A stretch of DNA of 64,000 bases from Chryseobacterium camelliae (GCF_030818575.1 NZ_JAUTAL010000001.1:1674001-1738000), one strand, 5' to 3'. Shown: positions 35,894-44,343, numbered from the stretch's first letter. The notes: a model not told the origin generated them from the letters alone. Made by a program: numbers and translations.

Positions 35894-36652
35894 ATGAAAA
35901 TTATAACATCGCCTGCCAAATTAATGAATACGGAGTACTCTTCAGCACTGCTGAAGCCTACAACACCCCGTTTTATTGAAAAGGCAGAACAGATACAGTC
36001 TCATCTTCGTGAGAAGTCCCCGAAATACCTTTCTGAGCTGATGGAAATCTCTTCCAAGCTGGCAGATGAAAACTGGGAAAGGAACCAGAAATGGAAAGCC
36101 AAACCTTCCGCTAAAGAGTCTGCTCCGGCTTTATATGCATTTACCGGTGAAGTCTACAGAGGCCTTGACGCCAAATCCCTGGATCAAAATGCTGTGGATT
36201 ACCTGCAGAAAAATTACCGCATCCTTTCAGGACTGTACGGATTGCTGAAACCTTCCGATAAAGTGATGCTGTACCGGCTGGAAATGGGAAGGCCGTTCGG
36301 CTTTGAATCGTATAAAAATTTATATGAGATCTGGACGGAAACCGTCACGGCTCAGCTGAATTCAGAAATGAAGAAAGGTGAATTCCTGCTGAACCTGGCA
36401 AGCAACGAGTATGGCAAAGTCGTTAACCGTAAAATGCTCGCCCATCCTGTGGTTGATGTTGAATTTTACCAGTTGAAGGATGGCAAGCCTAAAACTATCG
36501 TCGTATACACCAAACATGCGCGCGGAATGGTGGCGCGGTTCTGTGCAGAAACCAATGCCAAAACGCTGAATGATGTTAAAGCCTTTAATGAGGAAGGCTA
36601 CCTGATCGATGAGGAAAAGTCAAACGACAATAAACTGGTTTTTGTGCGATAG
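35894..36652 (+). CDS. yaaA: YaaA family peroxide-stress protein
   Basis: A 252-residue protein of the YaaA/DUF328 family, which in E. coli limits intracellular free iron during peroxide stress and binds DNA. Family marks include ITSPAKLMN at the start, RILSGLYGLLKPSDKVMLYR and LNLASNEYGKVV in the middle, and KHARGMVARFC near the end. prmC follows 4 bp after the stop, so the two are likely co-transcribed. Confidence 0.92.
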   Translation: MKIITSPAKLMNTEYSSALLKPTTPRFIEKAEQIQSHLREKSPKYLSELMEISSKLADENWERNQKWKAKPSAKESAPALYAFTGEVYRGLDAKSLDQNAVDYLQKNYRILSGLYGLLKPSDKVMLYRLEMGRPFGFESYKNLYEIWTETVTAQLNSEMKKGEFLLNLASNEYGKVVNRKMLAHPVVDVEFYQLKDGKPKTIVVYTKHARGMVARFCAETNAKTLNDVKAFNEEGYLIDEEKSNDNKLVFVR

Positions 36653-36656
36653 ATCC

Positions 36657-37508
36657 ATGACGATTGCAGATTTTAAGAATTATTTTAAGGCTGAACTGAG
36701 TGAACAGTATTCGGACTCTGAGATGAAGTTCCTGTGTTCTGTTTTTATCCAAAAGAAAGTTGGCTTCAATCCTTATCTTCAGAGAAAGTTTGCCGATCAG
36801 GAATTGCTGATTTCAGACCAGGAAGAATTGCTTGATGCTGTGGCCGGATTAAAGTCCGGGCGTCCTTATCAGCATGTACTCGGGGAAACGGAATTTTTCG
36901 GAATGACCTTTTCAGTAAATGAGCATGTCCTTATTCCACGTCCTGAAACAGAAGAACTGCTGGAACTCGCTGTAAAGTCCATCAGCAAATCATCCCTCAG
37001 CCTACAGGGAATGAAAATCCTCGATATCGGGACAGGAAGCGGAGTTATTCCCCTGGTCCTGAAAAAACACTTTCCTGAAGCAGACGTAAGCTCAATTGAT
37101 TTTTCCAGAGAAGCCCTAGAAACCGCAAAAAAAAACGCTTTGTATCATAAGCTGGATATCAACTTTATCCATGCGGATTACCTTAATTCTGAGCTGAGCC
37201 AGAACTTTGATATCATTATTTCCAATCCGCCCTATATCGGGATTGATGAAAGGGATGAAATTAATGATTCGGTGAAAGGTTTTGAGCCTGAAATGGCCCT
37301 TTTCTCCCCTACTTCCGACGCACTGATCTTTTACAGAAAGATTGCTAGGGACTCCGTACAATACCTGAACCCGAACGGTCTTCTCTTTTTAGAAATCAAC
37401 CAGAAACTGGGGCCGGAAACCCTTGGCTTATATACGGACCACTTTGCTGATGCCCAGCTCATCAAAGATCTGTCAGGAAACGACAGGTTTATTGTTGGGA
37501 TCAGATAA
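36657..37508 (+). CDS. prmC: Release factor glutamine methyltransferase PrmC
   Basis: Methylates the glutamine of the GGQ motif in peptide chain release factors 1 and 2. About 283 residues: an N-terminal helical domain, then a Rossmann methyltransferase domain with the SAM site ILDIGTGSGVIPL and the catalytic NPPY in IIISNPPYIGIDERDE. The ATG at 36657, just after the yaaA stop, is the natural start. An in-frame ATG upstream would lie inside yaaA. Confidence 0.93.
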   Translation: MTIADFKNYFKAELSEQYSDSEMKFLCSVFIQKKVGFNPYLQRKFADQELLISDQEELLDAVAGLKSGRPYQHVLGETEFFGMTFSVNEHVLIPRPETEELLELAVKSISKSSLSLQGMKILDIGTGSGVIPLVLKKHFPEADVSSIDFSREALETAKKNALYHKLDINFIHADYLNSELSQNFDIIISNPPYIGIDERDEINDSVKGFEPEMALFSPTSDALIFYRKIARDSVQYLNPNGLLFLEINQKLGPETLGLYTDHFADAQLIKDLSGNDRFIVGIR

Positions 37509-38041
37509 AGAAAACCTTTAATTTATATTCAAAAGACAATTGAAGACCAGGTAGACATCGAAAATCGGATTCGTTTTGAGTTCAGATTCTATGCCTAGCT
37601 TTACAGTATTTTTTCGTTTTCAAGGATTTTTGGATCAAAAAATGTTGTACAATTTGTTTTGCAAACAAAGATTTCAAGGCAAAATTTGCACACATAATTA
37701 TTTTATGACGGACAGTACTGTCTTTCGTTCCCTTTTTATTTATCTATTTCTCATCTTTTACAGGCACTCATTTCTATTCCGCTGTGCTATCATTTTTTTC
37801 CTTAAATTCCAACCTTCAATGTTTTTCTTACACATGAAATTGTATGCAAATTGAACAATAAATATGCATACAAACCGCAATTCATAATTCCCTTCTCTTA
37901 GATTTTAATATTTAGTTTTGATCCCATCAGCGCTGATCATCGTAAGGTTGTATCCGTATGTGCGCAATACTGTACAACCTTAAATCCCAATGCCGGGGTT
38001 TGTACGGCAACGCATTTTATTTATAACAAAAAATTTACAAG
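37509..38041. other. Gene-free stretch upstream of the graspetide locus
   Basis: About 530 bp with no supportable gene. A 92-codon frame at 37576-37854 has an unlikely composition and no motif. An inverted repeat is present at 37943-37982 (TAAGGTTGTA and its complement, 20-nt loop), 60 bp before gwsA. No clear -7 box was found for gwsA. Confidence 0.55.
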
Positions 38042-38245
38042 ATGAAAAAGTTAACAGGGATGAAGAATAATTTTTCTTCATTAGAAAACAAGAGATTACA
38101 AAATCTGAACAAGATTCTAGGAGGGCAAGTAGATGGTGGAGCTACAGCTATTAATTATGTAGAAACTAATAAAGGAGATTGTCCAGATAAAGAAACATGG
38201 AAAGATCATAAATTAGTAAATACTTTAATAGTTGGAGATTGCTAA
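38042..38245 (+). CDS. gwsA: Graspetide precursor peptide, GwsA-like
   Basis: A 67-residue ribosomal peptide precursor. The leader has the helical segment LENKRLQNLNKILGG, whose double glycine (27-28) is a likely cleavage site. The core (29-67) is rich in Asp/Glu, Thr and Lys, the residues joined by ATP-grasp ligases as ester or amide bridges. It holds two GDC tripeptides, at 45-47 and at the C-terminus (65-67). It is followed by ATP-grasp and SPASM genes, which names it as grasp-with-spasm type. A hairpin after the stop probably attenuates read-through, keeping the precursor in excess. Confidence 0.85.
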   Translation: MKKLTGMKNNFSSLENKRLQNLNKILGGQVDGGATAINYVETNKGDCPDKETWKDHKLVNTLIVGDC

Positions 38246-38250
38246 ACGAT

Positions 38251-38289
38251 AATTGCAAAAGGGAATATATTTCTCTTTTGCAATTTTTT
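38251..38289 (+). terminator. Attenuating terminator between gwsA and the rest of the operon
   Basis: AATTGCAAAAG (38251-38261) and CTTTTGCAATT (38275-38285) pair around a 13-nt loop, followed by a run of Ts. A leaky terminator after the precursor gene is common in RiPP operons. Confidence 0.85.
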
Positions 38290-38305
38290 AAAACATTTAC
38301 AGCAT

Positions 38306-39196
38306 ATGAAACCAACTATATTTGTAATAAATAGAAATACGCTTATATTTTTACTAATTCTTTTAATGGTTACCTCATGTAAAACTAAACCTCTTAATTA
38401 CATTGTTTATTACGATAAAGTAAATGAAATTGACAGTATTTACAGATTCAGAAAAGATACTCTTAGGGCTATTAAACAGTATAGAAGACTTTTTAAAAAA
38501 TATCCCCCTAAAAATCAGGAACGCATACAGGAATTTGAGACTTATATCACGCTTTCTGATAAATACCATAAGAATTTCGGAGGTAAGAATACATTGTATA
38601 AATTGATTCCGCTTATTGCTCCTTACGATGAAGAATATAAAAACTATCTCAGTCTTTATGAAAAGTATGGCATAGATAGCATAACTGTGAAAAATGAAAT
38701 AGCAAAATGGAAAAGAAATTTAAACAGAATACTTATAGATTCTTTTAGTATAGCTTTTATAAGGGATCAGCAGGACCATAGGAATAATATTGAACTGATG
38801 GAGACCAATGATAAAAAAAATGCTAAACTTCTAAAATGGACTTTTGAAAACTATGGCTATCCGTCATTACAAAAAATAGGACTCATAGGAAATAATAATG
38901 TTTTTATGCCTATGCTCACTCTATTCAGCCACATGTCGGGATCAGAAGATTATCCGTATTTCAAAACCAAGTTACTGGAATATGTGAAATCCGGAGACTG
39001 CCTTCCAAGAGATTATGCTACAATGGTTGACAGGCATCATCTACAGTTCAGTAAAGAAGAAATCTTATATGGATATTATATTGGAAACAATACCTATCTG
39101 GATACCCTGAAAATTAACAGGAATCGTAAAAATTTAGGACTTCCCAGCATGAAACACAGTGCCAAAATTGCAAAAGATTTTTTTAAGAAAAAATGA
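38306..39196 (+). CDS. Graspetide-locus lipoprotein, copy 1 (DUF6624-like)
   Basis: A 296-residue lipoprotein. The signal peptide ends in a lipobox at TSC followed by Lys (SCKTKPL). The mature region starts with PLNYIVYYDKVNEIDSIYRF, shared by all four copies, and is mostly helical. The second half resembles the DUF6624 family: WTFENYGYPSLQKIG, then a TMVDRH segment and the ending NRNRKNLGLPS. Function unknown. It precedes gwsG copy 1 with an ATGA overlap (39193-39196). There is no acidic stretch after the Cys, so surface export is less likely than a periplasm-facing location. Immunity or peptide binding are possible roles, by inference only. Confidence 0.85.
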   Translation: MKPTIFVINRNTLIFLLILLMVTSCKTKPLNYIVYYDKVNEIDSIYRFRKDTLRAIKQYRRLFKKYPPKNQERIQEFETYITLSDKYHKNFGGKNTLYKLIPLIAPYDEEYKNYLSLYEKYGIDSITVKNEIAKWKRNLNRILIDSFSIAFIRDQQDHRNNIELMETNDKKNAKLLKWTFENYGYPSLQKIGLIGNNNVFMPMLTLFSHMSGSEDYPYFKTKLLEYVKSGDCLPRDYATMVDRHHLQFSKEEILYGYYIGNNTYLDTLKINRNRKNLGLPSMKHSAKIAKDFFKKK

Positions 39197-40096
39197 TACT
39201 TATAATTTCAAACAATAATGAAAGAACGACTACAGAAGTTATAAAATGGCTTTCAGTAATGAATAAAAATTTTATAAGAGTACATGAAGATGAAGTTTTT
39301 GATATCAGAGTAGAAAAGAAAAGGATTTTTATAGAAAGCAAAAGGAATAAATTCTTTTTGGACGACATTACCTCCGTATGGTATCGCCGTGGAGGATTAA
39401 GATTTAGACATTTTGAATATAAAAATATTTCAGTTAATGAACATATGAAAGAAGTTCAACACTGGCTATATGACTATGTTACAAAAATCTTTAGAATCTA
39501 AAAAGCATATCAGTAAAGAAAGTAATAGTGATATCAACAAGCTTCTCGTGTTAGAAGAGGCACGAAAAATAGGCTTACTTGTACCAGATTTTTTTTTAGC
39601 AGAGGATACTAATGAAGTCGTATTAAATGATACAATTATAAAAACAATAGCCGGCAATCCTATGATCGATAACCTCAATAGTAAAACTGACGGGATAATG
39701 TATACTACGACAATACAGGATTACGAGCATAACGATTTCTTTATCACATTCTTTCAGGATAAAATTGAAAAAGATTATGAAATACGAAGCTTTTATCTGA
39801 ATAGAAAAATTTGGTCTATGGCAATTTTCTCTCAAAATGATGAGAAAACCAAGACTGATTTTAGAAGATATAATCTCGAGCGGCCCAATAGGAATGTAAG
39901 ATATAATTTACCTGAAGATATTGAGAAGAAAATGCAATTGTTAATGCTGAAATTAGACTTAAACTGTGGTTCATTCGATTTTATTAAAAATGGAGATCAT
40001 TACTACTTTTTAGAAATAAATACTGTAGGACAATTTTTGGGATTATCTCATATCTGTAATTACTCATTGGAAAAAGAAATAGCTGAATATTTATGA
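39193..40096 (+). pseudogene. gwsG: gwsG-type ATP-grasp graspetide ligase, copy 1, frameshifted
   Basis: Related to MvdD-like ATP-grasp enzymes that join side chains in graspetide cores. The N-terminal part (MILIISNNNERTTTEVIKWL) runs to a stop at 39501. The rest continues in another frame from about 39470 (KKHISKESNSDINKLLVLE) to 40096. Removing one base near 39493 restores the frame exactly and aligns with copy 2 (HILEAKKHI). The C-terminal part has the ATP-grasp features EIRSFYLNRKIWSMAIFSQ and LEINTVGQF. The shift could be real, programmed, or a sequence error. It overlaps its neighbours by ATGA at both ends. Confidence 0.88.
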
Positions 40097-40278
40097 AAAA
40101 ATTAATTAGAGAAAAAAATAAATTACCATTAACATTTAAATATATAGAAGCATTTAATAAAAAGGGATCTAAGAATAAGTCGAGAAATTCAATCCTCTAT
40201 TTTGTGGAATGTAATAGTTATCAAACTGATTGTTATGTAAGAGCAAAACCTTCAAAACCCTTGACAAGAATGCTATGA
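40093..40278 (+). CDS. Small graspetide-locus protein, copy 1 (61 residues)
   Basis: No known family was recognised. A basic protein of 61 residues with the pattern ECNSYQTDCYVRAKPSKPLTRML at the end, shared with copy 2 at 42261-42446. Both the start and the stop overlap neighbours by ATGA, so it is translated in step with gwsG upstream and the gene downstream. Remains of its last codons also precede two other genes here. It may be a docking or accessory factor of the maturase, by inference. Confidence 0.8.
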   Translation: MKKLIREKNKLPLTFKYIEAFNKKGSKNKSRNSILYFVECNSYQTDCYVRAKPSKPLTRML

Positions 40279-41231
40279 GCTATTTTAATTTGTTCCGTAA
40301 AATTTTCATCAAAAAAGATGTAGTAAAAGTTCTTATCTCATCACTATCGAAAAGGATTTCACACACTATGCTTATGTTCTTAGGCATTCTTTTCATGGCT
40401 GTTTCCTGTAAACGCAAACCCCTCAATTACATTACCTATTACAACAGGGTGAATGAAATAGACAGTATCTACAGATTTGAAAGGGATACTCTCGAAACGA
40501 TTAGGCAGTATAAAAAGCTTTTTGAAGAATATCCTCCGAGAAATCAGGAACGCATACAGGAATTTGAAACATACATCACGCTGTCTGATCGATACCATAA
40601 AGATTTTGGAGGAAAAAAGACATTATATAAATTGATTCCGTTGATTGCACCCTATGGTCAAGGATATAAAAAGTATCTTGATCTCTACGAAAAATACGGG
40701 ATAGACAGTTTAACATTGAAAGGTGAAATAGTAGAATGGAGAAGAGATAAATTAAACAGAACATTGATAGATTCGTTTAGCGTAGCTTTCATGAGAGACC
40801 GGGAGGATCGCAGGTCAGATAATGAACTGACAGATAAAAATGATCGTAAGAACGCTGAGCTTCTTAAATGGACCTTTGAAAACTACGGGTATCCGTCATT
40901 ACAAAAAATAGGAATCATAGGAAATAATGATGTTTTTATGCCTATGCTTACCCTGTTCAGCCATATGTCGAGATCAGAATATTACCCGTATTTCAAGACC
41001 AAATTACTGGAATACGTGAAATCCGGAGACTGCCTTCCTAGAGATTATGCCACCATGGTAGACAGGCATCGTCTATATATCAGCAAAGAAGAGATCTTAT
41101 ACGGATGTTATATTGATGGCACCACCCAACTGGATACCCTTAAAATTAACAGGAACCGTAAAACTATTGGGCTGCCAAGTTTGAAGCATAGTGCGAAAAT
41201 CAGAAAAGATTTTTTTAATTCATTTAAATAA
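40275..41231 (+). CDS. Graspetide-locus lipoprotein, copy 2, with a gwsS-like N-terminal extension
   Basis: A 318-residue lipoprotein of the same family as copy 1 (lipobox MAVSCKRKPL; FENYGYPSLQKIG). The start overlaps the stop of orf61 copy 1 by ATGA. The first 29 residues (MSYFNLFRKIF, then VKVLISSLSKRIS) match the N-terminus of gwsS (MNYFNVFSNIM, then TRVLISDLQRNVS), not the other lipoproteins. The gene is therefore a fusion of a gwsS 5' end to a lipoprotein gene. If translation begins at 40275, the signal peptide would have a long hydrophilic extension; an internal start at 40368 would give a normal one. Confidence 0.85.
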   Translation: MSYFNLFRKIFIKKDVVKVLISSLSKRISHTMLMFLGILFMAVSCKRKPLNYITYYNRVNEIDSIYRFERDTLETIRQYKKLFEEYPPRNQERIQEFETYITLSDRYHKDFGGKKTLYKLIPLIAPYGQGYKKYLDLYEKYGIDSLTLKGEIVEWRRDKLNRTLIDSFSVAFMRDREDRRSDNELTDKNDRKNAELLKWTFENYGYPSLQKIGIIGNNDVFMPMLTLFSHMSRSEYYPYFKTKLLEYVKSGDCLPRDYATMVDRHRLYISKEEILYGCYIDGTTQLDTLKINRNRKTIGLPSLKHSAKIRKDFFNSFK

Positions 41232-41398
41232 AAATTAATTCGATAATCATAGATATGCTTTCTCTGCGCAGGATCAGCATCCAAAAATATGGGAGAAGAA
41301 TCCTCTCCTATCTTTAGCCTCTTCCAAAATAAAGAAATTATCTTTAATCTAAAAAGAAAGACAGGAGCACGATAGAAGTCCTTAAATGGTTACGCAGG

Positions 41399-42235
41399 AT
41401 GGGTAAGCCGTATATCCTCATTCAGGAGGATGAGATTTTTGAAATCAAAATACAAGGAAGAAAATTATACCTGGAAAGCCAACGCAATGTATTTTTTGTT
41501 GACGATATCAACAGTGTCTGGTACAGAAGAGGAGGCATCTATTTCCTTCGGAAGCTATATGACCATCCATCCATCAATATCCACATGAATGAAGCTGAGC
41601 ACTGGCTTGAGGACTATGTCATGCATATTCTTGAGGCTAAAAAACATATCAACAAACAGCGCAACAGCCATGTGAATAAACTCCTGGTATTGGAAAAGGC
41701 CCGTAAAACCGGACTGGACGTCCCTGCCTTTTACCTGGCAGAAAATACTGATGATGTAAAACTAGGTAAAACCATTACCAAATCGATTACCGGCAATGTA
41801 ATGCTGGAATTATTAGATTCAGAATCAGACGGTATGATGTATACTTCTGTCATTGATAAAAAAAACATTGAGGATTTTTTCATATCTTTTTTTCAGGAAA
41901 AAATTGAGAAAGACTTTGAAATACGATCCTTCTATTTAAACGGCAGGATATGGTCTATGGCCATTTTTTCGCAGAACGATGAACAGACAAGAACGGATTT
42001 TAGAAAGTACAATATGGAAAACCCGAACAGGAATATTCGGTATCAACTTCCGGATCATGTAGAAGAAAAGGTTATCAGACTGATGCAGGCCCTCGATCTA
42101 AACTGTGGCTCATTAGACTTTATCAAAAGCGGAAGCAACTATTATTTCCTTGAAGTTAATCCGGTAGGACAGTTCGGAAACATTTCATTTGACTGCAATT
42201 ATATGCTTGAAAAGGAAATAGCAGAGTATTTATAA
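41399..42235 (+). CDS. gwsG: gwsG-type ATP-grasp graspetide ligase, copy 2, missing its N-terminus
   Basis: A 278-residue ATP-grasp enzyme. It has EIRSFYLNGRIWSMAIFSQN, NCGSLDFIKSGSNYYFLEV and NPVGQFGNISFDCNYMLEK, the conserved end of graspetide ligases. Sequence matching the N-terminus of copy 1 continues upstream of the first ATG in the same frame, back to 41348 (SKKKDRSTIEVLKWL), where a stop lies and no start codon is found. A small deletion probably destroyed the true 5' end. Translation from ATG 41399 would lack about 25 residues. Whether it still works is unclear; with copy 1 frameshifted, it is the best candidate ligase in the window. Confidence 0.85.
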   Translation: MGKPYILIQEDEIFEIKIQGRKLYLESQRNVFFVDDINSVWYRRGGIYFLRKLYDHPSINIHMNEAEHWLEDYVMHILEAKKHINKQRNSHVNKLLVLEKARKTGLDVPAFYLAENTDDVKLGKTITKSITGNVMLELLDSESDGMMYTSVIDKKNIEDFFISFFQEKIEKDFEIRSFYLNGRIWSMAIFSQNDEQTRTDFRKYNMENPNRNIRYQLPDHVEEKVIRLMQALDLNCGSLDFIKSGSNYYFLEVNPVGQFGNISFDCNYMLEKEIAEYL

Positions 42236-42260
42236 ATTTATATCATATTTAAAACATAAG

Positions 42261-42446
42261 ATGATGAGACACTTATTTAATGAAAAAAATCAGCTCCCTA
42301 TTACATTTCAATATATTGAATTGATCAAGAGAAAAAAACTAAAGCAAAAAAGCAAAACTATAACATACTATATCCCCTGTGAAAAGTATCAAACCAACTT
42401 TTACGTAAGGGAAGAACCATATAAACACTTAGTCAGGATATTATGA
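42261..42446 (+). CDS. Small graspetide-locus protein, copy 2 (61 residues)
   Basis: A paralogue of the protein at 40093-40278, sharing NEKNQLPITFQYIE (KNKLPLTFKYIE in copy 1) and the ending CEKYQTNFYVREEPYKHL. Unknown function. It overlaps the next lipoprotein gene by ATGA at 42443-42446. Unlike copy 1 it is separated from gwsG by 25 bp, so coupling with the ligase gene is lost here. Confidence 0.8.
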   Translation: MMRHLFNEKNQLPITFQYIELIKRKKLKQKSKTITYYIPCEKYQTNFYVREEPYKHLVRIL

Positions 42447-43360
42447 GCAATATATATTTTAATCAATCAAAAATGAAAATTTCATTCCTGCCTACCAGGG
42501 TTATGTATACTCTGCAGGTAAGCTTTTGTATTCTTCTCATCGTTACTTCCTGTAAACGCAAACCCCTAAATTATATTACCTATTATAACAGGGTTAATGA
42601 AATAGACAGTATATATAGATTTGAAAGAGATACCCTCGAAGCTATTACGCAGTACAAAAAACTTTTTGAAGAATATCCTCCTAAAAACCAGGAACGCATA
42701 AAGGAATTTGAAACCTATATCATGCTTTCTGATCAATACCATAAAGATTTTGGAGGAAAAAAGACATTATATAAATTGGTTCCGCTGATTGCGCCTTACG
42801 AAGGTGATTATAAAGACTATCTGCCTATTTTTAAAAAGTACGGTATTGATAGTGTGGAAGTGAAGAAGGAGATTGCAGATTGGAAAAAAAACTTAAATAA
42901 GAGACTGATAGACTCTTTTTCCATCGCCATGATAAGGGATCAGGAAAAAAGGCATGTAGATACTGCAGTGCAGGCAAAAAATGTCAGAAAAAATGCAGAA
43001 CTTCTATTGTGGACCTTTAAAAACTATGGTTTTCCTTCAGTACAAAAAATAGGAACAATGCCGATGCACAGTTTATTAACTCATATGAATGAATCCAAGA
43101 AGTATTATCCAACTTTTAAAACAAAACTAATAGAGTATGTTAAATCCGGAGACTGTCCTCCATTATCATATGCTATGATGTTTGACAGCTACCATGTTAA
43201 TGTTGAAAAGGGAAATACAATCTATGGTTATAATGGTTTTAATTCTGTTATGGATTCTGTACAGGTAAATCGCAACAGAAAGAGTATCGGGCTGCCAAGT
43301 TTAAAACATAGTGCTAGAATCAGAAAGGATCTCATGGCTAAGCTAAAAAAAGAACACTAA
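42443..43360 (+). CDS. Graspetide-locus lipoprotein, copy 3
   Basis: A 305-residue lipoprotein (lipobox IVTSCKRKPL) with the shared NEIDSIYRF start and the DUF6624-like second half (WTFKNYGFPSVQKIG). It starts by ATGA overlap with orf61 copy 2, the position where gwsS would be expected; only a hint of the gwsS start remains (MSNIYFNQ). From about 42808 to 43293 it is nearly identical at the DNA level to copy 4, with four differences seen by eye. Its central variant differs from copies 1 and 2. Confidence 0.85.
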   Translation: MSNIYFNQSKMKISFLPTRVMYTLQVSFCILLIVTSCKRKPLNYITYYNRVNEIDSIYRFERDTLEAITQYKKLFEEYPPKNQERIKEFETYIMLSDQYHKDFGGKKTLYKLVPLIAPYEGDYKDYLPIFKKYGIDSVEVKKEIADWKKNLNKRLIDSFSIAMIRDQEKRHVDTAVQAKNVRKNAELLLWTFKNYGFPSVQKIGTMPMHSLLTHMNESKKYYPTFKTKLIEYVKSGDCPPLSYAMMFDSYHVNVEKGNTIYGYNGFNSVMDSVQVNRNRKSIGLPSLKHSARIRKDLMAKLKKEH

Positions 43361-43461
43361 GCTTAGTTAAAATCCTGTGAATAAAAATTATTCTAAACAA
43401 TAATCAGAATGCTATAAGCTATTTTAATTTGTTCACTAATATTTTCATCAGAAAAGATTTA

Positions 43462-44343
43462 ATGAAAGTTTTTATATCATCACTATCGCAAAGAGTTTCA
43501 AGCATCACGCTTGTATCAATAGGCATTCTTTTCATTGCTGTTTCCTGTAAATGCAAACCCCTCAATTACATTACCTATTATAACAGGGTCAATGAAATAG
43601 ACAGTATATATAGATTTGAAAAAGACACCCTCGAAGCTATTAAGCAGTACAAAAAGCTTTTTAAAAAATATCCTGCTAAAAACCAGGAACGCATTCAGGA
43701 ATTTGAGACCTTCATCACGCTTTCTGATCGATACCATAAAGATTTCGGAGGGAAAAAGACATTATATAAATTTATTCCACTGATTGCGCCTGACGGAGAT
43801 GCTTATAAAGATTATCTGCCTATTTTTAAAAAGTATGGTATTGATAGTGTGGAAGTGAAGAAGGAGATTGCAGATTGGAAAAAAAACTTAAATAAGAGAC
43901 TGATAGACTCTTTTTCCATCGCGATGATAAGGGATCAGGAAAAAAGGCATGTAGATACTGCAGTGCAGGCAAAAAATGTCAGAAAAAATGCAGAACTTCT
44001 ATTGTGGACCTTTAAAAACTATGGTTTTCCTTCAGTACAAAAAATAGGAACAATGCCGATGCACAGTTTATTAACTCATATGAATGAATCCAAGAAGTAT
44101 TATCCAACTTTTAAAACAAAACTAATAGAGTATGTTAAATCCGGAGACTGTCCTCCATTATCATATGCTATGATGTTTGACAGCTACCATGTTAATGTTG
44201 AAAAGGGAAATACAATCTATGGTTATAATAGTTTTAATTCTGTTATGGATTCTGTACAGGTAAATCGCAACAGAAAGAGTATCGGGCTCCCAAGTTTGAA
44301 GCACAGTGCGAAAATCAGAAAAGATTTTTTTAAGGGCAAATAG
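43462..44343 (+). CDS. Graspetide-locus lipoprotein, copy 4, on a mutated gwsS start
   Basis: A 293-residue lipoprotein from ATG 43462 (MKVFISSLSQRVS, lipobox IAVSCKCKPL). Upstream, in the same frame, lies a further gwsS-like stretch (SYFNLFTNIFIRKDL) whose expected ATG at 43414 has become ATA. Just before it, the last codons of orf61 (RML, stop) are also preserved. So this copy too sits on a captured gwsS 5' end, now with its original start lost. TTG at 43429 is another possible start. The DNA from 43803 to 44288 is almost the same as copy 3. Confidence 0.82.
   Translation: MKVFISSLSQRVSSITLVSIGILFIAVSCKCKPLNYITYYNRVNEIDSIYRFEKDTLEAIKQYKKLFKKYPAKNQERIQEFETFITLSDRYHKDFGGKKTLYKFIPLIAPDGDAYKDYLPIFKKYGIDSVEVKKEIADWKKNLNKRLIDSFSIAMIRDQEKRHVDTAVQAKNVRKNAELLLWTFKNYGFPSVQKIGTMPMHSLLTHMNESKKYYPTFKTKLIEYVKSGDCPPLSYAMMFDSYHVNVEKGNTIYGYNSFNSVMDSVQVNRNRKSIGLPSLKHSAKIRKDFFKGK

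Noticed and set aside
37576..37854. A 92-codon plus-strand frame before gwsA
   Set aside because: Phe-rich, with no motif, no start context and no homologue in mind; it looks like chance in an AT-rich gap.
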